From contig JAEMBT020000006.1 in the NCBI GenBank assembly GCA_018873245.2, positions 10,251,855 through 10,315,854 on the forward strand: a stretch of 64,000 nucleotides of DNA, in the 5' to 3' direction. Shown here piece after piece: positions 37,835 through 49,993 of the stretch (position 1 is the first letter of the stretch; the number at the start of each line of letters is the position of its first letter). Source of the stretch: Archegozetes longisetosus (Eukaryota > Arthropoda > Arachnida > Sarcoptiformes > Trhypochthoniidae). A program made the translations under genes and the position numbers. The notes below the pieces were generated by a model, which saw only the letters and a program-made list of their open reading frames with translations, ran no database searches and had not been told where the DNA came from.

Positions 37835-39394
37835 CGAAACTGTTCATAATATAGAAAATAGATTTCAAAATGATTCGTCGATCATTTCAGTTCAAACTTT
37901 GGTTGACTAAGTTTTCAACAATGATCTATACGATTACGTGCTGATAAGCTGTTATAACATTGAAAATCTGTTATGAAGCTTGTACTAAACTTGAGTGTTC
38001 ACTTCATTCCTCTAAAACCCAAGTCATTAAAATGATTAAAAGCCAAAGTAATCATTTTGATTTTGCAGTACTCTGCACAAAAAGTACTGCACAAAAGTAT
38101 CTTTTAAGGATAGTCTGCGCTATCATCTTACTTATTGACTAAAATGAGCTTTGTTTTATTATTTTAAATCCAGTTTCAAATATAGATTTGGTCTAATATT
38201 ATTTCTCGAAAATCATCAATTCTATGATTGATGTGGCAACAGCTTCGAACTTTACTTACTTAATATAATTCAAATGACATCCATTCATACTTTATTTAAT
38301 CATTTTTCCAGTCTTTTCTACTTGTGGTTCACTTCCATTCAACTTGTTGTGTCATTCATACAGAATCTGTTGTCAGTTGTTCAAAATCTTATTGGAGGTA
38401 CATTTTTATTACAAATACTCATATCGAGCATTCACTGTAAAACGAACCTCAAAGTATTTCAAAACTTTTTTGCTTCAGTCATTTTGATAAAAAAAAAATA
38501 TAAATAATAATGTGAATGATTGAGAGTCTAGAAATTCGAACTTTATATGAATAAGAATCGTCGACAAGGGATATAAATAACAAAAGTAATGCTCGGTTAT
38601 GATCAAATCGCTTGTATTGTTGGCAAGTGTTTAGTCCCCCAGAAACAGTCTCCTCGTTGAAACACAACTGTTGTAAAGTTACTGATGAAAGATAAAATGA
38701 ATAAAAGTGAATGTTAAGATTTGCAAAGTTTGCTTATGAGTCGATGTAGATGTATAGTTGTTAAAATATAATTTATTTATCCTATTTTAGCTAAACATGA
38801 GGACAGTTTTATAGTCAATACTCGATATTTGAGTCAAGCTAAGCTAACCTTCAAACTTACTGTATATCAAAGCATTGTATAGTAGCGCACTTGAAAGTTG
38901 TCACCAATATTTATAGTTAAAATTATTTGCAACAATGTAATTATTCCTATATTTGTAGGTCTAGACTTAAATTGAATTTTTTATAGTTGCTAACTAATTT
39001 TATGAAAAAAGACTAATGCGCCCTTAACGTATATCTAAGCTAGCTATTACTATGAGTGACTTTGTTTTTCTACTCTATCATATAAACGTTTGCTCGCACT
39101 CGCAAAATCTAATTACTCTAGATTTGTGAACATCCGTTAAGTTTTGCTTTAACCAAATTTGTTGCTTCTAGCTGTAATTTACTGATTCTAATCCAATTTA
39201 TTCACATAATCAAATGAATAAAAGTTGAAAATGTTTTCAAATTGAGGACAAGTTGAACGAGTTGTATAATTGTCCGCTGAGTGGCTCTCACTATAATTTA
39301 TTATTTATTATTTGAGATGAAACCAATTTTTTCACTTAAATCAGTTAAATTAAGATTTCATATGGATTCCTAAGAGTAATCATTTGACAACAAG
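37835..39394. other. Divergent region between the TPR-RRM gene and SSU72
   Basis: About 1.6 kb between two start codons facing apart. Open frames at 37960-38142 and 38274-38507 are hydrophobic and AT-driven with no family match. No repeat or RNA gene was recognised. Confidence 0.4.
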
Positions 39395-40313
39395 ATGACA
39401 TTTGACTTAAGAATAGCTGTCGTTTGTTCGAGTAATCAAAACAGGTCTATGGAAGCGCACCATGTCTTGAGGTCAGTATCAATTGATCGAACCACATATT
39501 GGCTTCACTTTTGATTACTCATTTTAATTGTTTCATTAACTAATTGAATATTTGTTCCTCTCTTTGCTTAATGATCACCAGTAAGAAGGGGTTCAAAGTT
39601 CGATCTTTCGGTTCCGGTAATTAATAAATATTTTGAACAAATATTCAATTGAACTAATTATTTTGAAATTGAATATATTTAAGGAAATCAAGTGAAACTT
39701 CCAGGTCCAGCACAAGATAAACCTAATGTCTACGATTTTGGTACTACCTACGATGAAATGTACAAAGACTTACTGTCTAAAGACAAGAATCTGTAAATTG
39801 TTTGCAATCCTATATTTATTCTAACATTGATTTAATAATAATTTGTTATCCCCAATACAGATATACTCAAAATGGTATTCTTCATATGCTCGACAGAAAT
39901 AGGAGAATTAAATCGTGTCCTGAAAGGTTTCAGTCGTGTTATGATCAGTTCGATGTCATATTTACTGTTGAAGAAAGAGTTTACGATCAAGTTGTCGAAG
40001 GTACTCATTAGTTTGATATCTGATTCTCTGCTCAATAAAAAGATAACCTATACTTAAAGTAATTAAAAAACCGTTCAATTTTTATTTGATAGAGCTCTCA
40101 ATGAGAACTCCAGTGGACAACACAACAGTACATATAATCAATATTGACGTACAGGACAACCACGAAGAGGCAACTATTGGCGCTTTTCTTATATGTGAAA
40201 TGGCACTAATGATGGCTAAATCACTGGATCTAGATAATGACATCGACGAACTATTGCAAGAATTTGAGAGCAAAGCTGAACGACCATTACTTCATACAAT
40301 AGCTTTTCAGTGA
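39395..40313 (+). CDS. Ssu72: RNA polymerase II CTD phosphatase SSU72
   Basis: Phosphatase that removes phosphate from Ser5 (and Ser7) of the polymerase II C-terminal repeats; it works with the cleavage and polyadenylation machinery. Five exons: 39395-39471, 39582-39616, 39684-39792, 39861-40000 and 40093-40313, 193 residues against 194 in human. The low-molecular-weight-phosphatase loop C-x5-R is CSSNQNR, with catalytic Cys11 and Arg17. Further matches are [39 protein letters not shown] and the C-terminal [16 protein letters not shown] and IDELLQEFE. All introns are 67-110 bp. One exon is only 35 nt ([11 protein letters not shown]). It converges on LSG1 with only 98 bp between the two stop codons. 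Confidence 0.97.
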
Positions 40314-40316
40314 ATC

Positions 40317-40322
40317 AATAAA
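40317..40322 (+). terminator. Poly(A) signal of SSU72
   Basis: AATAAA begins three bases after the SSU72 stop codon, implying a very short 3' UTR squeezed against the tail of LSG1 on the other strand. Confidence 0.6.
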
Positions 40323-40411
40323 AATTTTAATGATAGAAATTCAACTTATATTTACAATAATTTAAAATTTTATATTTGCAAAAATAAATTTACAAATAAT
40401 CTACTTTTGAT

Positions 40412-42419
40412 CTATTGATCTAAGTATGCATAAACTCTTCTTAATTTTTCTCGTTTGTTGCGGTTATTATGTTTTTTCCACGGCTTCTCATTTAGTCTAT
40501 TAGTAGACCCTATCGTTGAATTGGTGTCTGCTTCAGATCCACAATGTCTAACATAATCAGTAGACATTCTTGTATAACCTGAAATGCCATGTATTCCTTT
40601 GCTGTGGACTTTTGACTTTTGTCGCTCGAAATAGGAATTATCAAAATCTTTTTGAGTGATTCGGCTGCTTTCTAAAATCCTTTTCAAAGGTTCAGTCATC
40701 GACTGCTTCTTGTGGTCACTTTTTTGAGGAAATTGATGAAACTTTTTTTGATCATAATTTGGAGGAGAATAACAATATAACAGTTTTCCACAAACGAAAT
40801 CTTTGAGTATATAACGCGCTGAGCGCGACATATCGGGGAGTCCTCTTTGAGTCATAAAACCTCTGGAGTATCCATAAGCCGTTAGTAACTCTTCTGCAGT
40901 TGCAGGTCTTTCTTGATTTTCAAATTCTGCCGGTTTTGGTAAAACTATGCTGTATTGCAATTCGAGCACATATCTTGGAATTTTAGAAGTGACAGCAGCT
41001 ATCGGTGGAATCGGATCCTTCATTTGGTCAATGGGTAGTATACCGTTGATTATCATCTCTGCTTTGCTCGAAACTATGTTCGGGAACACAAGACCAGGAC
41101 AGTCGCAGAGTGTAAGCTCGTCATCAACCATCAAAGTTTGAAAATGTTTGGTCTTTCCAGGTGTGGCAGAAACCGAGACACGTTTCGATTGAAGCAATGC
41201 GTTCAAAGTTGAAGACTTGCCTACATTTGGATACCCAACCAGACCTATTGTTATTGATTCTTCTGAATTATTAAATGACTTGAAATAGTCGAGTAATTCA
41301 AGTCTACTCAATAGATGAGTTGGATTTTTATCTTGAATTTTCAGCTCTGAAATCGGTAAATTATTTTCTACTTCTTGTGATTCACTCGTCTCTTCTTTGT
41401 CTCCTTCTTCGATTTCTTTTTCTTCGTCTTCCTCTTCTTCGTCTTCATTCTCTTCTTCGTCTTCATTCTCTCCTTCGCCTTCATTCTCTTCTTCGTCTTC
41501 ATCATCTTCTTTTTCTTCTTCTTGTTGATACTCTGATTGTTGTAACGCAGAGAAAAATACAGCTTTGATACCAATATCGTCGAAATATTGGGCCCAGACC
41601 TGTCTCTGATGTTCATTGAGAAGGTCTGCTTTGTTCAACAAAATAACATTATTTTTCTGGTCACTAACTTCTTTGACGTATTTTTGTAGATCTTGACAAA
41701 GAAACAAAAGCGGATTTCTTGCATCCAGTATCTGAACGCAAACATCACTTCTCTCAACGACTCTCCAAAGTTGTCGCCAAAACTCAATGTTCTTTTCAAA
41801 CGGTGTCAATACTATGTCATCTCTTTCTTGAAGTTGAGCCAACTTTCTCCTCCACTCCAAATAGCTTTCGTTCTCCAATTGATCTAATTCTTCAGGTGTT
41901 GTGTTTATATCCCACTTCGGACGTCTGGGGACCAGTAATGGCTCAAATTGTTGTTCTGAATCAACACTTTGAGATCCTTTTTCAACAATTGTATTAGTGC
42001 TCGGGTCTATTATCTTAATGTTCTCACGCTCTGAATATAATCATTGAATTAATTGTTAATTAAATTGTCAATAAGATGGAATCTAATTATAATTGAATTT
42101 GATCTTTCTGAACCTGCAGTGAATTCCGAGTTGGCCAATTGTGCAGTCGATAAGAACTCTTCAAGAGTTGTCGTTTCTGTAATACTTCTGACATTGATTC
42201 GCGACCAATCATTGCCATCACCGAAGTCAACAGCATGTCGCTATTGTAAGAAATAATCAATTGTTTATAAATTTACTTAAATAACAAAATCAATTGTTTT
42301 GAAAAGTATTTGATTTGAAACCATACTTGACTTCGATATAAATCACGTTTAAGTCCCTTTTGTTTCTCTTTTATAAGACTTCTTCCTAAAGAAGAGACCA
42401 TATCTTTCTTTTTCCCCAT
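40412..42419 (-). CDS. LSG1: Large subunit GTPase 1 (60S export and maturation)
   Basis: Cytoplasmic circularly permuted GTPase that releases the NMD3 export adaptor from pre-60S ribosomal subunits. Three exons: 42327-42419, 42114-42240 and 40412-42030, giving 612 residues. The N-terminus starts MGKKK and includes RHAVDFGDGNDWSRIN. The permuted order of GTPase motifs is visible: NKADLL (G4) comes first, then GYPNVGKSS (G1), SVSATPGKT (G2) and DCPGL (G3). The C-terminus ends KPWKKHNNRNKREKLRR, the conserved basic tail. Between G4 and G1 lies an acidic insert of about 45 residues made largely of Glu and Asp, encoded partly by an 18-bp tandem repeat. A similar acidic insert of different sequence is normal in human LSG1. 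Confidence 0.96.
41433..41504 (-). repeat. 18-bp coding tandem repeat in LSG1
   Basis: Four consecutive 18-bp units (plus strand TCTTCTTCGTCTTCATTC) inside the LSG1 reading frame encode a repeating six-residue acidic unit, Asn-Glu-Asp-Glu-Glu-Glu with changes. The length keeps the frame, so copy number could vary between individuals. Confidence 0.8.
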
Positions 42420-42939
42420 TTTATTATTTTACAATTTAATTAAGTAAGTGTAAGAATTAGAAGGATTAAAAAACGTTCATAAAATGATAGTTTATGTGAA
42501 ATCACATGATATGACACGCGTTTAGCATCGTTTAAAGTGTTCACTGCTTTCCACATACATGATTGGCTGTTCATTCAATAAGAGCGCTATTTATAAATTT
42601 CATTATATGTAGTATTTTCATCCTATTAATTTATTGATAAAATTAATAAATCACTACACCAGTATTAAAATCTAGTCAAAATTAATTAATTGAGATACTG
42701 AGCAAGTTTTGCTTAAGTAGTTTAGTTGCGTTTTTGTTAGCAAGTTTGTGTTGAGTTAGATATAATGAGAACCAATAAATTATATAGGATCAAGTGTAAG
42801 TGTTTTGCTTACATTCCCTAATATTGAGAATCATTTTCCATTGAACACACTTATCAAAAGAGAATGATTATCTTATAAGTGATTTACCTACGCTGTATTT
42901 TCCACTTTAATCTGTTTGAACTGATCTTCAATTAAAATT
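42420..42939. other. Divergent promoter region, LSG1 and MYORG-like gene
   Basis: 520 bp between the LSG1 start (minus) and the first exon of the glycosidase gene (plus). It is likely to contain both promoters. I see no clear core element. Confidence 0.35.
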
Positions 42940-45900
42940 ATGTCAAGCTCGCAACCAAGTGGTAAGAAAATTTGAAAATACTTCATAATGATTAAATATA
43001 AAAAAGAAGTAGTAATTGAACAGTAATTGATGATTAGACAAAAATGTGGATATTGTCATTGATCCTGTTGCTGTGAGAAAAAGCAATAAAAAGCCAAAGA
43101 GTAAATGCTTGTTAAAGTTTCAAAGCACTAAAGTAGTTTTTAAAAACCAACATAAATATCCTGTATGTAAGCGCTAGTTAATTATAATTCACTCTTTAAA
43201 ACCACTTAACTGCACGCAAAAGTTAGATAAGTTTAACTGCAATAAGTTATATGACATAAGTTGAGGCAGTCCTTCACGTTTGTCCTTCAAAATTTAGACC
43301 GTCTTATCTAAATCTTCAATTCAATATTTAGTCGAATCACGCCAATTGAAAAATCAAACTTTAGGCATCAAATGATTGGTTAAATTTTTCATATTGCAAT
43401 TCGCAATCTATTATATCGTTGGATTGACTGGAAAACAATAAGCAAAAAATTGAAAACCCGAATTCATTATTTCTCTCCAATAATGAACTTAGTTGATCCA
43501 TAGATACGATACATAACAAACTTAAACTCTCACAAATAATTCAAAGTAAATCAATGCCATACGAATGAATAGTTCGAGAGTGGTTTTTAAGATACAACAC
43601 TTATATTGTTAGTATTCTTTCTATAGATATTAAAATGTATTTTGTTTGTGGAGATAGACTTGAGAGAGATTTATTTTTGCTTATCTTAACCAAATAAAAC
43701 ATTGCTTGAAGGTTTAGCTTCCAATTTATTTGTTGCTATTTTGTCAACCGCTAACTATAAGTGTCATCAAATGTTGCACAAGTGCTTTTAGTTCAAAACA
43801 AACTCAAGCTTAAGCCCTATAGAATTAGCTCAGAGTATAAGCTAGACTAGAAGTCGAATTAATTTAGTAAGATTGCTCTCTGGTTTACTTTGAATAATAG
43901 TTTATTTGACTCTTATTAGCTAATTTATTAACACAAATTTGTTTGGAGATTGAAGCACATAAGATATTACAGTCATAATCTGCTTGATTATATCCTATTT
44001 CGTGGAAAATTGAACACAACACAAGTACACTAAAATAATAGAGTTATCAAACTATCCACGTCTAGAAAATACTCTTTAGAGTAGGTATTTATTTGAGCTT
44101 AAGTAAAAATTAGATCCATTCACCTATCAATTTCTGCCAATACACTCAAGGAAAATGTTTATGTTTCTTAAGTTACTAACACTTGTCTTAATTTTAGAAA
44201 ATTGCAAATGTCTGGAATTAGGAAAACTATCTATTGGTGTAAATGGAAATAACAACGAAATCGCGTTGAAAAGCAACAATCCGACAAAATCTAAGGAAGT
44301 TCTTGTTGCAAACTTTCTCAATGCCAGTGTATCTACTGCTCATTTGAATACTGGTGGCAAAACTGCTCAGATATCGTTTGATCGCGACAAGTCGGCAAAG
44401 AATACTTTCGCTACAGTGCAAGAAGTCGAAAATGACCAAAAGATTGCACACTTTTCGATCGAATGGATTAATCCAACCCCAACAGAAGAATTTTGCATTC
44501 ATATGGGAGGAAATCAACAGTGGTATAGCTCTTACGAAGAAAGACTGCAGAGATGGCCTCTGGATAAAAAAGTTCACTTCAATTCCGCCGCCGCTTTTTC
44601 AACAAATGACTTTTTCTCTAATTTGATCGGAGGTGTAATTGAATATTTATTTCTCGGTTCTGATGGGTTCGCAGTTTTCGTTGAAAGGTCTGCACCTTTA
44701 TTCATAAGACGAGACTCTAACTCTGGAAACCCTTTGCTTTGTCTTTCTGCTGATTATCATAAAAAACCATATTCTCAGGCAATCGACACCAAGCAAACAA
44801 AAATAGTAATTCACTTGATTAGTGGAAATGATATAAAGCACGCATATCAATATGCGGCTAAAGCGTGGATTAAGAAACCAACTGGAATTCCTGATGAAAG
44901 AATGATTAAAAACCCAATTTGGTAAGTTTTCGTTTTACTATTTTTATTAATATTAACTTTGAAAGTTTTAGAAAGTCGTTATAAAAGCTATGAATTGCAG
45001 TGAAATATGTAGTAAATGTAAGACCACTTGGAGAGAGTAATGATTTTTGATTGCGTACAATTAGGTCTACTTGGGCCAAATATCACGCAGATATAACACA
45101 AGATAAAGTGTTGGAGTTCTCTAAAGAAATCTCATCTCACGGCTTCCCTAATAGTCAGCTAGAAATTGATGATAGATGGGAAACACATTACGGCGACTTC
45201 TCGTTTGATAGCAAGAAATTCCCAAATGCTCAAGAAATGGTGAAACAACTACATAGTACGGGATATAGAGTTTCGTTGTGGGTCTATCCTTTCGTTAATA
45301 AGGATTGCGCTACTTTCAAAACAGCGACCAATCACTTTGTAAAGGCTAAGAACGATCCAAGTAAAGCATTACTTCAGCACTGGTGGAACGGAGAAGGAGC
45401 ACACGTCGACTTCACTGATAACGAAGCGAGAGGATGGTTTGTATCAAGACTTCAACATATAAAAAATTCAACAGGAATTGATTCGTTCAAGTTTGATGCT
45501 GGGGAGTTAGGTTGGCTTAACCCTGAATTTCACTTCAGCAATCCATTAATCCAGGAAAATCCATCAGTCCTCACGCAATTATATGCTGAAACTGCTGCTA
45601 AATTAGGTTCTAATCTGTTTATATTTTATTCTCAATCAGTCAGGTGATTGAGATTTGAATTAAGTTTTGAATACTTTTAGGTAATATGATTGAAGTACGA
45701 GTTGGATATAATTCTCAAGATTTGCCAATATTCGTGAGAATGTTGGATAAGCTCTCGACTTGGGGTTACGATAATGGACTGAAAACATTGATTCCTACGG
45801 CACTGACAATGTCCATCGCTGGGTATTCGTTTATATTGCCTGATATGATTGGTGGTAACGCTTATGGTAACTTTCCGTCAAAAGAGCTTTACATAAGATG

Positions 45901-46315
45901 GCTTCAGGTGAATGCTTTGATGCCAACCCTCCAGTTCTCAATCACTCCCTGGGACTTCAAAGAGTCATCTCAAGAAGTGATCAACGTAACTAAATCAATG
46001 CTAAAACTTCACGAACAATACACACCTTTGATAATTGAATTGGCAAAGAATGCCGTACAGACTGGTGAACCAATACTAAGACCTCTTTGGTGGGTAGCAC
46101 CAAATGATGAAAATACATATTCAATCGATGATGAATTTCTTGTTGGTAATGACCTACTCGTCGCGCCGGTCACTACAGATGCAACGCGTAAAAGAAATAT
46201 TTACTTACCAGATGGAGAGTGGAAAGACCATAGAGGAGTTCTTCATAAAGGAGGTCAAACTCTCAAAGATTTTAGCGTCAATTTAGATGAGTTACCTTAT
46301 TTTGTCCGAAAATAA
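42940..46315 (+). CDS. Family 31 glycosidase, MYORG-like type II membrane protein
   Basis: Glycoside hydrolase family 31, closest to myogenesis-regulating glycosidase, an alpha-galactosidase of the secretory pathway. Five exons: 42940-42961, 43038-43166, 44114-44921, 45065-45606 and 45681-46315; 711 residues against 714 in human MYORG. Exons 1-2 encode a basic cytoplasmic tail. Exon 3 begins in phase and gives SRK followed by a hydrophobic segment (about residues 66-80), a signal anchor. The catalytic part contains IWSTWAKYHADI, LEIDD, KFDAGE (nucleophile Asp near residue 464, almost the human position), WGYDNGL (likely acid/base Asp near 531), DMIGGNAYG and MPTLQFSITPWDF. The donor of exon 4 is the GTTCTA at 45607, which restores LGNMIEVRVGYNSQ; a later GT would create a stop. 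If exons 1-2 are wrong, translation would begin at 44155 with a signal peptide. Confidence 0.85.
43194..43242 (+). repeat. Diverged right end of the pogo-like MITE family
   Basis: This segment aligns to the last 50 bp of the element at 35602-35759: AAAACCACTTAACTGCACG against AAAACCCACTTGACTACGCG, then AGATAAGTTTAACTGCAA against AAATAAGTTTTACTGTAA. The left end is not recognisable. It lies in intron 2 of the glycosidase gene. Confidence 0.4.
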
Positions 46316-46418
46316 ATTCTTCAATCAATTCCGATATACTTGTTGCTAATAGTCGAATATTTGTTATGTAAAACTATTAAAGAAAGTTGTTATGTAGATC
46401 AAGTAAAGCACAAAATAG

Positions 46419-46424
46419 AATAAA
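46419..46424 (+). terminator. Poly(A) signal of the glycosidase gene
   Basis: AATAAA about 105 nt after the stop codon, the nearest perfect match downstream. Confidence 0.5.
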
Positions 46425-46931
46425 ATTATAAGATGTTCAAATCAATCATGATATAAATGTGCGTTCAGTTTGAATGGGCTTATGGTTCAAATACTAGAAA
46501 GTTTGTGTATATACTGCATGAAGTGCTCGCACTTAACATCTCATTAAAAAAACTATAAAACAAACTACAAATCGATCAATTTTTCAAATTGAATTTTATT
46601 AATTTTGGCACTAATTCGTACACATTTTGGCAACCACTTGAAAAGTGAAACTATAGCTTAAATTGTAAATAACTTGATAGTTACACTAAAACATGACTAT
46701 GACTTTTGGTCTGACTTATAGTAAGTAAATTTGTATATATTTTGGTCTCAATGATTTTAAGTTTTGATTGTCTTTAGAAAAGTTTAGAATTATGTAAATT
46801 TAATTGCACTTCTATTCTAACAGTTAATAGGATTAATACAAACAAAGCAAAAAAGAAAATATTCAATTAATGACAAAATTATTAATATTATTGCTGGCAT
46901 ACAAAACTGAATTTAGCAAAAGTAAAATGAG

Positions 46932-46937
46932 TTTATT
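46932..46937 (-). terminator. Poly(A) signal of SPARC
   Basis: AATAAA on the minus strand about 83 nt after the SPARC stop codon. Confidence 0.5.
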
Positions 46938-47019
46938 TTGATAATTTCATAGAAATGTTTCTAAAGAGCACAGCAAAACAGATAAAACCTATAAGATCCA
47001 AGTTTTATCACTGAACACG

Positions 47020-49993
47020 TTAGGGTTGGTTTTCTTGTGAAGCCTTAAATTGAGTACATTTGTCTTCCATCTCAGCTGTAAAATTCAAATTCATATATTC
47101 TATTAAAAGTCTAATAATTGATTTATTGTTACCATCAGTTGCTCCCAAACATTGTCCCCATTCAACAAGAGTTATTTTGTGGTCATTGTCAGCGTCACAG
47201 TTGTCGAGAAACTCAGAAATACAACTTTCCATCGATAGTAGCGGAGCGCGAAGAGGGAACAGTTCGTGGCGGCTCACGTGTCTGCCAAATTAAATTTTAA
47301 AATGTAATCCAAAGTTTTAGTTTGTCTGGGTTAACTTGTTCATAAAGAATTTTCACAAACTTCTTAAACTCTTATTTATTCAACTGAGATATTCTGATTA
47401 AATAATACGTAAAAGCGTTAAAAACTCAAGATTTGATTGCTATTCAGGAGAAATTATACAAAAACTATGAACTGAGAATCTTTTTTCTCTTTGTAATAAA
47501 GATCACCTGTCATGTGGTTGTTTGTCGAGGTCACAAAACTTCCATATGATAGCATCGATCCATTTTCGAGTCAAATGGTCTGAACTGTCCTTACTTACGT
47601 GAAGCTTTTTGCTAATTATAAAAACAATTTTAAACAGATTGCAGTAATTTTCACTGTAATCATTGCTCATAATTGTGGTGTATATCTTTGAGATACCTAA
47701 TGATGTGGTCGAGCCATTCTCTCATTCTTCTAGGGAAATCTTCCAAAACTTCCTTTCGGCATTCAGGGAGTAATTGACATTCCCCGTAGTAGTCAATATG
47801 CATGTGTTTGTGCTCATCAGTGCAATCAGCTGAAGTGCCTATAGTTATATGATCTCAATTTATAGCAACAACTTATAAAATAATAAATTTTTAAAAATGC
47901 CAGATTCTCTAAACTTGTTAAGAAATGAGTGTTTGCACAAAAAAGCAAACTTTTCTCTCGTACAACATTAAAGCATGAAAGCATCGTAAATATTGGTACA
48001 AAGAAAAAATCAAGTTATTTGCTCTCACTTCTATTGATTGTATCCTCAAATAGATTCCATGATTGAAAAGTATAACATGAAATACTTTCTATAGTGTTAA
48101 GTTATGATTTTATTCAATATGAGATAAATGAAAGATAAGAAAATTGGGCTCAGTATTTAATATAAACATACTGATAGTGTAAAGCCTGATAAATGCCCTA
48201 CATAAGCTAATCAATTAGAAATCTCATTTACAACTATTCTATATTCACGTTTAATGACTTATCTGAAAGCTATTTAGAACTGTGTTATATTCACTACTAA
48301 TAATTTGTTTGAAAAATTATTTAAATTTATAATATTTTATAAATACCTTCTAAACACATGCATCGGTGTCTGAACAAATGACAATCCGATTGCCACGTAG
48401 TGTTTTGATTGGAACAAACACGACGGCGAACATCTGTATTATCAGCACATACACTACAAATATTTAGAACACACCATTAATCTTTAAAACTCATATCAGA
48501 TTATTTCAATGAAACAATCTTTTAATTTATTTTTTGGGTAAAAGTTATGCAGAAATTGGAATTGAAATTCGATACGAAATAAATGAAGTTATTTGAAGGA
48601 TGTTTAGGTAAATGTCCGGAACCATATGGAATAGTCTTGTTTAGAATAAGCTAAAGAAAACACGGAAGTGGAATACTACAGAATTTTTTGGTCTATAAAC
48701 GCAGGATTCCATTACAGAAATGGAGATTCTATATGTATGAAAGGCATCTGTTTATAATATCTACAGCAATTAGATTAACTCAGTTTTTAAACAGAGAGGC
48801 AATTATAGTCTATTTCTAGTAAATGCTTTTCAAAGCAGATTTACTGCATGGTTAAGCTTATAACTTCATTAACTCATTTTTAATCAATCGTATTACTGAG
48901 TGCCGCACTGCTTACAGAATGTTGTATCACTTCAATAAGCTGTTTCAGGAATTCAATCAAGATAATTTTTTCAAACGATTATTTTCCTTTTCTAAATAGC
49001 TTTTGCTTTTAGGAATTTGTCGCTTAGAGATTTTAGCTTACTAAAAACTGTTCTTTCAATTTATTACTGAATTTCTATCTTACTAAGCAAGATTTGGTGA
49101 AATAACAAAACTTGTTGGCTTTGAACTTTTTTCTGTAATGACTAAATTTTGAGAATAGACAGTTTTCTAATGAGTAAATTGCCAGTTTTCTGTTTGACTC
49201 AACCATTAGTGATGTTAACAGATGCAGCATAACTGATATATCATCTTTGATGTTATCATGACATAAATGCAACTTCCGGTTATTGTCAGCAAGATATGAC
49301 TTGAGTAGTTGAACAATTATGACAAACACCATACCTGATGCATGAACATTTGGCTGTTCCTGATTCTGCATCTATAACACACTCCTTTCCAGCATCACAT
49401 TTAACTTTGCTGCACGGATCTATCATTTAATAAAACAAAGAACTATAGAATCATCACAAATATTTGAGTTATACTGCAATTTAGATCACAGGAACACACC
49501 TAAATATATCATTCAATTATTGGATTTAATTAAGTTATCTAAAGTATTAATGACTCTTAAATTTTAACTATGGTTCTTAAGAACCTTATTCGATCTCAAA
49601 AAGCCCGTAATTTAATCAATTGGTTATAAAGAATAATTGAGCAGTTAGCTGTTTAATACAACCATTCTACTAGAGTATAGTTGAATGAGTTGTTTAGAAG
49701 TTTACTTACTTTAAAAGGTTGTGAATAGAAATAATAGAGTAAACTATAAAGCATTTTGATGCATACCTTGCTTAACCTCATTACTGCTGGCAGTACTGAC
49801 TTGTATTACATTAGTCTCTTCTGTTACTTGACCTTTCGATTGTTTTCGATGCTTCGATTGATTAGCCTTTGATCAAATATTTGAAGAAATCAGTTTCGGA
49901 TTTTAAGTTCAGTTTTCCAAACTATACCTTTTTCGCGTCAATGTTTGCTACAATAAAAAGCACTAAAACAACATAAACTATTAATTTATGCAT
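47020..49993 (-). CDS. SPARC: SPARC (osteonectin), basement-membrane glycoprotein
   Basis: Secreted calcium- and collagen-IV-binding matricellular protein of basement membranes. Eight coding exons: 49928-49993, 49767-49866, 49335-49419, 48347-48453, 47697-47838, 47507-47611, 47133-47281 and 47020-47075; 269 residues. Exon 1 is a signal peptide (MHKLIVYVVLVLFIVANIDA). The follistatin-like part starts DPCSKVKCDAGKEC, followed by a Kazal-type stretch (VCSNQNTTWQSDCHLF, CMCLEG). The extracellular calcium-binding domain includes IDYYGECQLLPEC and DFPRRMREWL. Two EF-hands follow: a variant first hand around CDLDKQPHD and a canonical second loop DADNDHKITLVE. PHDRHVSRHELFPLRAPL is very like insect SPARC. 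The N-terminal acidic domain I of vertebrates is almost absent. The last intron (57 bp, 47076-47132) keeps frame if retained, giving 288 residues. Confidence 0.95.

Larger units (their letters stand above)
46316..47019. other. Convergent 3' region, MYORG-like and SPARC
   Basis: About 700 bp between two stop codons facing each other. AATAAA signals are present for each gene (46419-46424 on plus, 46932-46937 on minus). Otherwise AT-rich with no gene. Confidence 0.5.

Noticed and set aside
38274..38507. Hydrophobic 77-codon plus-strand frame
   Set aside because: Hydrophobicity follows from T-rich DNA; no conserved motif and no supporting signals.
41320..41568. Leu/Arg-rich plus-strand frame opposite LSG1
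   Set aside because: Reverse complement of the LSG1 acidic 18-bp repeat.
45607..45643. Extension of glycosidase exon 4 to the GTGATT donor at 45644
   Set aside because: Joining from there to 45681 creates an immediate stop. The GTTCTA donor at 45607 restores a conserved family segment.
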